From assembly GCF_023702225.1 (NCBI RefSeq), contig NZ_JAMQCO010000004.1, positions 353,994 through 417,993 on the forward strand: a stretch of DNA of 64,000 nt, in the 5' to 3' direction. Positions 55,397 to 62,330 of the stretch are shown piece by piece. The position numbers and the translations under genes were made by a program. How positions within the stretch are numbered: the first letter of the stretch is position 1; the number at the start of each line of letters is the position of its first letter. The notes beneath the pieces were generated by a model, which was given only the letters and a program-made list of their open reading frames with translations, was not told where the DNA came from and searched no databases. Source of the DNA: Aureimonas altamirensis. GTDB lineage: Bacteria > Pseudomonadota > Alphaproteobacteria > Rhizobiales > Rhizobiaceae.

Positions 55397-56410
55397 TTAT
55401 GCGTTGTGTTCCAGTACCAGTTTCTTCTTCGGCCTGCGGATTGTCTCGATTGTTAGGTTATCCAACGATAGGTTGGCAGCGTTACCGTCCAGCGGCTTGA
55501 TACGCTCTTTCGGGATATGCCCCTTGCAGAGATACCAAACGACACGAGCCGCAGACAGGCGGTTGCCGTTGTAGGTAATTGCGGGGGTTGATCCGTTGAC
55601 GAATACGGGATTTCCGATTTTCCCGCTCTTGTAGCTGAAGCGTCCAGTCTCGATATCGTAGTTTACGTATTCCTCGACTCCGACAAATGCGTCATGGTTG
55701 TGTTTCATTGGTAGTTTCCTCTTTTTGGTTTCTTTGTAAATTAGTACGTAACGGCGCATGGCCTCACGGTGGGATTTCGTTTCGAAGGTTTTGCCGTCAG
55801 CCGTCACAAGGTACTTGCCCTGATGGAAGGTCATGACAGGCCAGCCCCAACCCCATTTTCTCACCCCGAACGATCTACGTAGCTCTACGGCCAGCTTGTC
55901 CTTCAGGCGGAACGCGGCACGGGCAATGATGGCTTCTAGTTTCAACTCGAAACAGGCGGCGTATTCCCCGTTGAGGTAGAGCCTGTAGCGGTTCAGTTCG
56001 GAATCCCACTTAATGCCGTCCTGAAGCTCGTCGCGGATGTAGGCTTGATCCGGCAACATGCCTAAGTCCCATGTGATCGAGCCGATCTTTACGACCTTTG
56101 CCTTCTTGCTGAAGTTCGGTTCCCGGCCATCCAGTGCCGCCTTCGATGGCTGGATCGTCATGGAAATGTCGATTGACGTTGGCACTCGCCTGTTGGTGAG
56201 GTAGGCGATGACAACGATTGTCGGAACCTTCCTCCCCGCTACCCTCACGCGATGGACATTGCGGCCAGCTTCGAGCGATCCCGCCAGTTTCCCAGCCAGC
56301 TTTGTGCGCGGTGGCGATGCCTTCCAGATGAGAAGACCCGCCTGCCCTTCCGCGAGAGTTGTAAGCCCTAGGTATTGATCGATAAATTCGGTTTCGGTTG
56401 TAGTTAACAC
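55397..56410 (-). CDS. Protein with two degenerate HNH-like domains
   Basis: The 337-residue protein starts at GTG 56410 after GGGGGAG. Its N-terminal part (GLLIWKASPPRTKLAGKLAGS) matches the first half of the element's HNH-AP2 proteins. Residues about 130-235 resemble an AP2-like region (YRLYLNGEYAACFELKLEA). The C-terminal part (YDIETGRFSYKSGK, then LSAARVVWYLCKGHIP and IKPLDGNAANLSLDNL) matches an HNH domain, but the catalytic AHR and DH have become AAR and DG. It is probably a DNA-binding protein without nuclease activity. It is the first leftward gene beside the 999-bp gene-free region. Confidence 0.6.
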   Translation of the reverse strand: MLTTTETEFIDQYLGLTTLAEGQAGLLIWKASPPRTKLAGKLAGSLEAGRNVHRVRVAGRKVPTIVVIAYLTNRRVPTSIDISMTIQPSKAALDGREPNFSKKAKVVKIGSITWDLGMLPDQAYIRDELQDGIKWDSELNRYRLYLNGEYAACFELKLEAIIARAAFRLKDKLAVELRRSFGVRKWGWGWPVMTFHQGKYLVTADGKTFETKSHREAMRRYVLIYKETKKRKLPMKHNHDAFVGVEEYVNYDIETGRFSYKSGKIGNPVFVNGSTPAITYNGNRLSAARVVWYLCKGHIPKERIKPLDGNAANLSLDNLTIETIRRPKKKLVLEHNA

Positions 56411-56529
56411 CGGCTCCCCCGTGAATATTGTTGTTGCCTTCTATATAGATCGTATTATATGCCAACTTGTGCCTATACGGAATAATTCTCGTAATATTTT
56501 GAAAATAATTGCGAATATTGCAAGAAAAA

Positions 56530-56593
56530 TCTGGACCGATGGGGCTCAGTCGAGGCCCTAAAATGCCCTATCTGGACCTGTTGGGGCTCAGTC
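56530..56593. repeat. Two 22-23 bp direct repeats
   Basis: The two copies are at 56530-56551 and 56571-56593, with starts 41 bp apart. Both begin TCTGGACC and end TGGGGCTCAGTC, differing only in the 2-3 central bases. They resemble iterons or twin operator sites in front of the leftward operon. Confidence 0.75.
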
Positions 56594-57180
56594 AGTTTAG
56601 CGGAAAAGTGGGGAAAATGCCGCAAATGCAGCCTTTTGAGGGGTATATTCGGTTAAAATAACAATACCTAGAGACGATGTATAGATAGAGTCGTATTCAG
56701 TTTAGAACAACGCCGGCTTGCCGGAACAAACCCTACGGGGTTCAGTTAGCGATTGAGATTAGAAATTAATAACGATTCAATATTAATAACAATAGGATAC
56801 GCGATGGGGTTTACCCCGGAGCGAAACGGACGGCTTGCCCGGACGTTTTACTGCTACCTTTTAGCAATTGATCGTTACCGGCAACTAAATATTTCGTTGA
56901 ACCTAGGTCAGGGCTGAAGCCCTTCCCGGTTCTGCCGAAAGCTAACGCAACCTCTTGTATATTCTATTCAATGTTGGGATTGGGATTCGAGGCTAGAACT
57001 ACGTCAAGAATCCTGTAGATTCCTGTATATTATATTCTACAAAATTAATATATTATTCTATATGATATTGAAGGCGTAGCCTGAAACCCGAAGGGTTCTA
57101 TAACCCTACATAATCCTATAGTTTAAATATTATTGGAATTCTACAGGAATTAGATTCGTTAGCAAAAACCCTACAAGCAT

Positions 57181-57210
57181 CCAGTAGCGATCAGTAGCTA
57201 CCAGTAGTAA
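57181..57210. repeat. Three tandem 10-bp repeats
   Basis: CCAGTAGCGA, TCAGTAGCTA and CCAGTAGTAA follow one another without gaps, sharing YCAGTAG. The 10-bp period puts each copy on the same face of the helix, as for cooperative protein binding. It lies about 200 bp upstream of the rightward genes. Confidence 0.7.
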
Positions 57211-57409
57211 CCAACCGTTATGATTGCCTACGGCAAGGCCTACGGCCAATCCCTAGTTGTTAATTAGCTAATTTCATGTGCGAGGGTATGGGTCCACCCT
57301 ACATGACGAGCCATCGTCTATCAAGGGATCGCAAAAATCTAATTTCATTTTCAACAATATTCCATTTCTACTGTTGCTACTCTACAACATATTACAAGGA
57401 TTTCCTACA

Positions 57410-58021
57410 ATGACCTTCTTCTACACCGATTCTCCAACCGATCATCCCGAATTATTCTACAACGGTAACGAGTGGATCGTCCGCGTTCCGGCTGGCGACC
57501 GCTCCGCGTGTTTGGCCTACAGTACCGAGGAAGAAGCCCGTTTTTTCGCCGCCTTCGCTTCCGCCACTGTCAGCCCTGAAGATCGCCATCGCCACCGCAT
57601 GATGCAAGATGCCGCCCGCAAGGCTACCGCAGCCAGAGAAGCCGAGGCCAAACGCGAAGCCGAGCTAGAGGAAGCCCGCCAACAGGTCCGCGCCAACAAT
57701 GAGCGTGACGCCATCATGCGCAGGGCCAAAGAAACCCTGTCCGACCTTACCCAAGCGACCATGAGGGACGTATTCGATTACGATCCTGAAACCGGCCATC
57801 TAATCTGGAAAAAGCCAACCAGCCTGAAGGCCATGGTTGGGAAAGTCGCGGGCAGTTTCGTCAACGGCAACCGATACCGCATTGGCATCAACGGTAGAGT
57901 TCATTGCGGTGCCCGTCTCGTATGGCTCTGGCATCATGACGAATACCCGGACAAGGTTTTCCCAATCGATGGAAACAAGAAGAATACGAAGATCGAAAAC
58001 CTAACCCTACAGAACAACTAA
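57410..58021 (+). CDS. Coiled-coil protein with degenerate HNH-like C-terminus
   Basis: The 203-residue protein starts at ATG 57410 after AAGGA. Residues about 55-120 are a charged coiled coil (AAREAEAKREAELEEARQQV). The C-terminal 75 residues (FDYDPETGHLIWKKP, then GNRYRIGINGRV, ARLVWLWHHDEYP and FPIDGNKKNTKIENL) match the HNH domain of the element's HNH-AP2 proteins. However, AHR is replaced by CGAR and IDH by IDG, so cleavage is unlikely. It is the first rightward gene, facing the other degenerate HNH protein across the gene-free region. A DNA-binding role is inferred. Confidence 0.6.
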   Translation: MTFFYTDSPTDHPELFYNGNEWIVRVPAGDRSACLAYSTEEEARFFAAFASATVSPEDRHRHRMMQDAARKATAAREAEAKREAELEEARQQVRANNERDAIMRRAKETLSDLTQATMRDVFDYDPETGHLIWKKPTSLKAMVGKVAGSFVNGNRYRIGINGRVHCGARLVWLWHHDEYPDKVFPIDGNKKNTKIENLTLQNN

Positions 58022-58167
58022 ATAGGACGTAGCAAGGCAGCCGGTGCCTTCTGGCGATAGCAACCGGTTCGAGGTATTTGCCTTTTCCCACTTCGCGGCT
58101 TGAGAAAGTTGGCCTTGCTACAAAAGGGAAAAGGCAACAATCAATTTCAGGGAAAAGGATATTACAA

Positions 58168-58440
58168 ATGAGTTATGAAAGAAAAAGAATCAAGGATTTT
58201 GCAGAACTAGATGGAGGCGATTTCGAGCCTAACGTTTATGTTTTCAATGTTGTCCAGTACGAACGCAATAACATCATAACGCTAAACGAAGAAGAGCTTA
58301 TTGAAGCTATCGAGTTCAAGGCACGTAGGAAAGCCGAGAGAGCATTCAGGGAACAGAATTACAGTTCCCTTGGATCATTGAAAACTCAAATCGATATTAC
58401 GGATAGCAGGACAGGTAAGACAAGAACGGTATCCGAATGA
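58168..58440 (+). CDS. Small phage protein, unknown function
   Basis: The 90-residue product starts at ATG 58168 with AAAGGA upstream. It has a basic start (SYERKRIKDFAEL), a central strand-rich part (NVYVFNVVQYERNNII) and a charged helix (EELIEAIEFKARRKAERAF). It ends in an ATGA overlap with the next small gene. No family is recognised. Confidence 0.6.
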   Translation: MSYERKRIKDFAELDGGDFEPNVYVFNVVQYERNNIITLNEEELIEAIEFKARRKAERAFREQNYSSLGSLKTQIDITDSRTGKTRTVSE

Positions 58441-58580
58441 CGCATATCAACATAACAAGCGAAATGCGCGTTCTAGGAGCCAGAGCTTTACGTGATACGA
58501 TTTCAGCAACTAACCAACAGGATAGAGCCGAAGCCGTCTTTAAAGCTATGTTGGAAGAAGCACTAAGGGAAAAGAAATAA
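58437..58580 (+). CDS. 47-residue phage protein, unknown function
   Basis: ATG 58437 overlaps the previous stop (ATGA) and the frame ends at TAA 58578-58580. The product is short and helical, with MRVLGARALRDTISATNQQD and a Lys/Glu-rich end. Coupling to the gene before supports it. It lies just before the inverted-repeat element. Confidence 0.55.
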   Translation: MTHINITSEMRVLGARALRDTISATNQQDRAEAVFKAMLEEALREKK

Positions 58581-58587
58581 ATAAGAA

Positions 58588-58673
58588 TAGCAGGCCATCG
58601 GAAAATTCCGGGAAGAAACGACCGATACGACGATACCTTATATAAGTCTTGGCTGGAAACAGTCGGCCTGCTA
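58588..58673. repeat. Long inverted repeat enclosing a palindrome
   Basis: TAGCAGGCC (58588-58596) and GGCCTGCTA (58665-58673) are perfect 9-bp complements. Between them is the palindrome CGGAA-AA-TTCCG (58599-58610). As RNA or single-stranded DNA this would fold into a branched hairpin. It has no terminator T-run. It may be a structured leader, a protein-binding site or part of a packaging site. Confidence 0.6.
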
Positions 58674-58680
58674 AACCAAT

Positions 58681-58738
58681 AACGATAGGCATTCTAGCCT
58701 TTTACAGAACGGGCATTCCTTTTTGAGTGCCTATCGTT
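58681..58738. repeat. 11-bp inverted repeat
   Basis: AACGATAGGCA (58681-58691) and TGCCTATCGTT (58728-58738) pair perfectly around a 36-nt loop. It directly follows the first inverted repeat and lies 21 bp before the 27-residue membrane peptide gene. It is not followed by a T-run. Confidence 0.65.
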
Positions 58739-58759
58739 ACCAAACAAAGGATTCAAACA

Positions 58760-58843
58760 ATGACCGATTTGCTAATTGGATTTTTCATCGTGATATTCTT
58801 CCTTGCCCTAATCGGCATGGCGATCAATGGCGTCAAGGGTTGA
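58760..58843 (+). CDS. 27-residue single-span membrane peptide
   Basis: ATG 58760 has AAAGGA upstream and the frame ends at TGA 58841-58843, with the HNH start immediately after. The product is almost wholly one membrane segment (LLIGFFIVIFFLALIGMAI) between a short acidic start and a basic end. Good signals and zero spacing to the next gene support it. Its role is unknown; small holin-like or immunity roles are speculation. Confidence 0.55.
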   Translation: MTDLLIGFFIVIFFLALIGMAINGVKG

Positions 58844-59143
58844 ATGCTATTCAATAAGAAAGCACCAGCACCCGGTTATCGCATTCCCGGCAAGGCAGGA
58901 TCAACAATAAGGCGCAAGCGATTAGACAAGAGTCCGCTTTGCGTAATTTGCGAATCTAAAGGCTACGTAACCGAAGCCGAAGTTGTCGATCATATCCAGC
59001 CTCTAGCATTGGGTGGCAGTGATATCGATTCAAACTGTAGATCGCTATGCAATGAATGCCACGATCAAGTTACGAGAGAGCAATTCGGTTACAAGAAGCG
59101 ATTGATATTTGACGAAACGGGATATCCGATTAACGATGAATAG
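58844..59143 (+). CDS. HNH endonuclease, zinc-binding packaging type
   Basis: The 99-residue protein is of the small phage HNH family that works with terminase during packaging. It has two zinc CxxC pairs (LCVICESKG and LCNECHDQV), with the HNH core VVDHIQPLALGGSDIDSNC between. It starts immediately after the membrane peptide gene. In HK97-like phages this gene sits just before terS, as here, apart from an inserted HNH-AP2 gene. Confidence 0.88.
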   Translation: MLFNKKAPAPGYRIPGKAGSTIRRKRLDKSPLCVICESKGYVTEAEVVDHIQPLALGGSDIDSNCRSLCNECHDQVTREQFGYKKRLIFDETGYPINDE

Positions 59144-59151
59144 GGAGCTTA

Positions 59152-59634
59152 ATGCTAACGCAAGAGAGATTATTTCAGGAATTATTTTATGATGAATTGA
59201 GCGGTGAATTCTGGTGGAATAAGCCAGCACCACGAAGAGATATTTCAAAGCCCGCAGGTCACTACGATGATCGTGGTTACGTTCGGATCACCATCGACGG
59301 GACAAAGCATTACGGCCACAGGCTAGCAGTCCTCTACATGACGGGCTCAATGCCAGCCGAACACGTTGACCATATCAATCACGATAAGGGTGACAACAGT
59401 TGGACTAACCTACGCCTAGCTACACCAGCACAGAACCAGTGGAACCAAGGCAGCAAGGCTACCAACACCAGCGGATACAAAGGCGTCAGAGCCAAGGGCA
59501 ACCGCTACGACGCACGTATCAGGGTCAACGGTAAGCGATACGAGTTAGGTCGATACGACACAGCCGAGGAAGCAGCCGCAGCCTACGAGGCAGCCGCATC
59601 TAAATACCACGGTGAGTACGCCAAAGTCCTCTAG
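59152..59634 (+). CDS. HNH endonuclease with AP2 DNA-binding domain (copy 2)
   Basis: The 160-residue protein has the same layout as the copy at 54310. The N-terminal part is YDELSGEFWWNKPAPRRD, followed by HYGHRLAVLYMTG. The HNH core is VDHINHDKGDNSWTNLRLA and the AP2 domain is SGYKGVRAKGNRYDARIRVN with ELGRYDTAEEAAAAY. All catalytic residues are present. It is inserted between the packaging HNH gene and terS, with the good ribosome site GGGAG. Confidence 0.9.
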   Translation: MLTQERLFQELFYDELSGEFWWNKPAPRRDISKPAGHYDDRGYVRITIDGTKHYGHRLAVLYMTGSMPAEHVDHINHDKGDNSWTNLRLATPAQNQWNQGSKATNTSGYKGVRAKGNRYDARIRVNGKRYELGRYDTAEEAAAAYEAAASKYHGEYAKVL

Positions 59635-59689
59635 TCATTTGAATGACTCAAGGCAACCATCGAAGGCCATCGAATCCTCTATAGGACTC

Positions 59690-59746
59690 GAACCGGGGGG
59701 TAGGTCGAAACCTTTTTTCGGCCTGTCAGTGTGACCGGTGGGGGCA
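59690..59746. other. GC-rich island, candidate cos (packaging) site
   Basis: This short G-rich patch stands out in AT-rich sequence just before terS. ACCGGGGGG (59692-59700) and ACCGGTGGGGG (59734-59744) form a spaced direct repeat. A cohesive-end site beside terS would suit the HK97-type layout. The call rests on composition, repeat and position only. Confidence 0.35.
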
Positions 59747-59798
59747 ATTCTTTTTATAAATCGCAACATTTTCGATAAAACATTTATAGGATATATTA

Positions 59799-60227
59799 AT
59801 GGCCGCTAAGAAGCCAGCCGACAACGTAACGAAACTGAAGATCGTCAAAGATCAACGTCCAGATGCCCCTAGTGACCTAACCCCGTCACAGGCTCAACTA
59901 TGGGATGATATCGTTGCGAACGAGGCAGTATCCTTCTTCCAAACAACCGCATGTCAGGTCTTACTCAAAGAATTTTGCCGCCACACCACAACGGCCAACC
60001 ATCTAGCCCAAGCCATCGAAGAAATCGAAGAAACCGGCTTTGCGGATGAAGATTCTTTCAAAACCTACCATAAGCTTCTTACCATGCGCGATAAAGAAAC
60101 CCGCGCAATCTCCGACAAAGCCACCAAGCTCCGTATATCAAATCAGGCCCGCTATGATGCCAAAACAGCCTCTACAGCCGCCAATAGTGCATCCGCAGCT
60201 ACCCGCAAACCGTGGGAGACTGGATGA
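59799..60227 (+). CDS. terS: Terminase small subunit, P27 family
   Basis: The 142-residue protein matches the P27-type small terminase: a Lys-rich start, then LTPSQAQLWDDIV, LLKEFCRHTTTANHLAQ and RDKETRAISDKATKLRISNQ. It binds the packaging site and recruits TerL. It is separated from terL by an inserted HNH-AP2 gene. An AGGA ribosome site precedes ATG 59799. Confidence 0.87.
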   Translation: MAAKKPADNVTKLKIVKDQRPDAPSDLTPSQAQLWDDIVANEAVSFFQTTACQVLLKEFCRHTTTANHLAQAIEEIEETGFADEDSFKTYHKLLTMRDKETRAISDKATKLRISNQARYDAKTASTAANSASAATRKPWETG

Positions 60228-60263
60228 CAAGAGGTACCCAAATCCAATTGACATAGGAGATTA

Positions 60264-60764
60264 ATGAGAAACGATATTTCAGCAAACTACGTCAGATCAA
60301 TTATCGAATACGATCCTGAAACTGGCATTCTTACCCGCATCCGTAACGATGCAAGCCCAAGATACCGCAACGCCGTTCCATACAAGACCGGTTACGTTAA
60401 CGCGGAAGGCTACGTTATAGTCAGTATCGACCGTAAGCCTTATATGGCGCACCGCTTAGCCTACCTTATCATGACAGGCGAGTGGCCGGACGAATGTATT
60501 GATCATGTTAATCATGATAAGGCCGATAACCGTTGGAGCAATATTCGCCCCGCAACCTTGGAACAAAATTGTTGGAATAAGAAACCCAACAAGCGAAATA
60601 CGACAGGTTTCAAGGGTGTAACAGCTTGCGGTGACGCTTTCAAAGCGTTGATCCGTATCAATGGCAAAGCAATTTACCTAGGCCGCTTCAAAACAGTTGA
60701 GGAAGCTGGCGAAGCCTACCGATTAGCCTCCATAGCACACCATGGCGAGTACAGTTGTGCCTAG
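60264..60764 (+). CDS. HNH endonuclease with AP2 DNA-binding domain (copy 3)
   Basis: The 166-residue protein has YDPETGILTRIRND, then KPYMAHRLAYLIMTG, the HNH core CIDHVNHDKADNRWSNIRPA and an AP2 domain (TGFKGVTACGDAFKALIRI, then YLGRFKTVEEAGEAY). Catalytic residues are intact. It is wedged between terS and terL and its end overlaps the terL start by 23 nt. This position, cutting a conserved gene pair, is typical of free-standing homing endonucleases. Confidence 0.9.
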   Translation: MRNDISANYVRSIIEYDPETGILTRIRNDASPRYRNAVPYKTGYVNAEGYVIVSIDRKPYMAHRLAYLIMTGEWPDECIDHVNHDKADNRWSNIRPATLEQNCWNKKPNKRNTTGFKGVTACGDAFKALIRINGKAIYLGRFKTVEEAGEAYRLASIAHHGEYSCA

Positions 60765-62286
60765 TCGCGGTGAACGCAACGTTGCATGGATCGAGAATTA
60801 TTGCCGCGTTCCAAGCGGTATGAATGCCGGAAAGCCAGTTGAATTACGTGACTGGCAGAAGGATTGCATCAAAGCGATATACGATAATCCGAATGCCACA
60901 CGCCGAGCGATCCTTTCGTTCGGTAGAAAGAACGGCAAAACCGCAATCTCCGCATGGTTGATGCTATTGCACCTATGCGGCCCTGAAGCGGTCCAGAATG
61001 GCGAGCTTTGTTCGAGTGCCATGTCCCGCGAACAAGCTGGCATCCTCTACAAGCTGGCACGTGCGACCGTCCTACAATCCCCCGACCTGAAATCCGAAAT
61101 CACGATCAAGGATACCGCGAAGAAGCTGGAATGCCGTGACCTTGGCACCGTCTACGAAGCCCTATCCAAAGATGCATCTACAGCCGTTGGCCGTTCCCCG
61201 GTCTTCTTAATTCACGACGAGTTAGGACAGGTTCGCGGCCCCCGCTACGAGCTATTCGAAAACCTTGAGTCCGGCATGGGAGCGCACGAGAATCCGCTTT
61301 CGATCATCATTTCCACACAGGCACCCAACCCAACCGATCTACTATCCGTATTGATCGATGACGCCCTTGCCGATGCCGATCCGCGCACGGTCCTATGCCT
61401 CTACACCGCACCGATTGAAGCCGATCCGTTCGCAGAGGAAACGATTAAGCTTGCCAATCCAGCATATGGCGACTTCCAGAACGCGAAGGAAACGATGGCA
61501 CAGGCCAAGGCCGCAGAACGTATGCCATCCGCACAAGCTGCCTTCCGTAACCTTCACCTAAACCAGCGTGTCGAAATGGACTCCGCGTTCGTCTCAATCG
61601 ACGTATGGCGTAGAAACAGCACCGTGCCGTTGCCACTGGATGGCATCGTATTCGGTGGCCTTGATCTTTCCACGTCCAACGATCTTACCGCACTGGTTTA
61701 CGGCCAGTGGGCAGAATCCAAGTTTCAGGTAGAGCCGCATTTCTGGTTGCCGAAGGAAGTTCTAGACGAGCGATCCCGCACACAGAAACAGCCGTATACC
61801 CTATGGGCCGAACAAGGCTACCTTCATACGACGCCATCAAAGAGCATCGATTTCGACTTCATCGCGCATCGCCTTTTCGAAGACAGCAAGAACCTAAATT
61901 TCGGTCGCATCAACTACGACAGGGCCTATTGGCCGTCACTTCGCGGTGCCTTGATCCGTGCCGGATTTACCGAAGGCCAGGTTGAAGGCGACAGGGCAAT
62001 CTTCCAGCCGCACGGCCAAGGCTTCATGAGCATGTCGCCTGCCCTACTCGATCTAGAAGCCGATCTAATCGAAGGCCGCGTAGCACATGGCAACCATCCG
62101 GTTTTGAACATGTGCGCGATCAACAGCCGCGTGACGTTCGATCCGGCAGGCAATCGCAAGCTCGATAAGCAAAAGGCTACCGGCAAGATCGACGGCATGG
62201 TCGCGTTGATGATGGCTAGAGCCGCAGCCGGTTCGCACCATGAGAAGAAGAAAGCAGCCGCAAAATTCTTCACACTTTCAAGATGA
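60742..62286 (+). CDS. terL: Terminase large subunit
   Basis: The 514-residue packaging motor has an ATPase domain with Walker A FGRKNGKT, Walker B VFLIHDE and coupling motif IISTQAP. The RNase H-like nuclease domain starts with the acidic GGLDLSTSNDLTA; later acidic residues include INYDRAYW and the GKIDGMVALMMA end. It pumps DNA into the prohead. The start lies within the end of the HNH-AP2 gene. The next gene is the protease/capsid fusion, so the portal gene is not in its usual slot. Confidence 0.94.
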   Translation: MASTVVPSRGERNVAWIENYCRVPSGMNAGKPVELRDWQKDCIKAIYDNPNATRRAILSFGRKNGKTAISAWLMLLHLCGPEAVQNGELCSSAMSREQAGILYKLARATVLQSPDLKSEITIKDTAKKLECRDLGTVYEALSKDASTAVGRSPVFLIHDELGQVRGPRYELFENLESGMGAHENPLSIIISTQAPNPTDLLSVLIDDALADADPRTVLCLYTAPIEADPFAEETIKLANPAYGDFQNAKETMAQAKAAERMPSAQAAFRNLHLNQRVEMDSAFVSIDVWRRNSTVPLPLDGIVFGGLDLSTSNDLTALVYGQWAESKFQVEPHFWLPKEVLDERSRTQKQPYTLWAEQGYLHTTPSKSIDFDFIAHRLFEDSKNLNFGRINYDRAYWPSLRGALIRAGFTEGQVEGDRAIFQPHGQGFMSMSPALLDLEADLIEGRVAHGNHPVLNMCAINSRVTFDPAGNRKLDKQKATGKIDGMVALMMARAAAGSHHEKKKAAAKFFTLSR

Positions 62287-62330
62287 TCTAAATAGGGAAA
62301 GAACTAAATACTATACTACGAAGGACTATA

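Larger units (their letters stand above)
56411..57409. other. 999-bp gene-free, AT-rich region with hairpins and repeats
   Basis: No convincing gene is found on either strand. It holds at least eleven short perfect hairpins, two long direct repeats, a triple 10-bp repeat and a 12-bp palindrome, AATTAGCTAATT (57262-57273). Examples of hairpins are CCGG-CTTG-CCGG at 56713, AACCC-TACG-GGGTT at 56729, GGGG-TTTA-CCCC at 56806, AGGGCT-GA-AGCCCT at 56910, GGGTT-CTAT-AACCC at 57093 and TTGCC-TAC-GGCAA at 57224. A leftward -10 box (TATAAT on the minus strand) is at 56454-56459. It separates the two transcription arms and may be a control or replication region. Confidence 0.6.

Noticed and set aside
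57181..57210. The 10-bp repeats as a CRISPR array
   Set aside because: Repeats are too short, contiguous and without spacers; no cas genes are present.
57278..57409. An N-terminal extension of the rightward coiled-coil protein from 57278
   Set aside because: It lacks a ribosome site and encodes low-complexity residues; ATG 57410 has AAGGA at proper spacing.
58588..58738. The inverted repeats as intrinsic terminators
   Set aside because: Loops are long and no T-run follows either stem.
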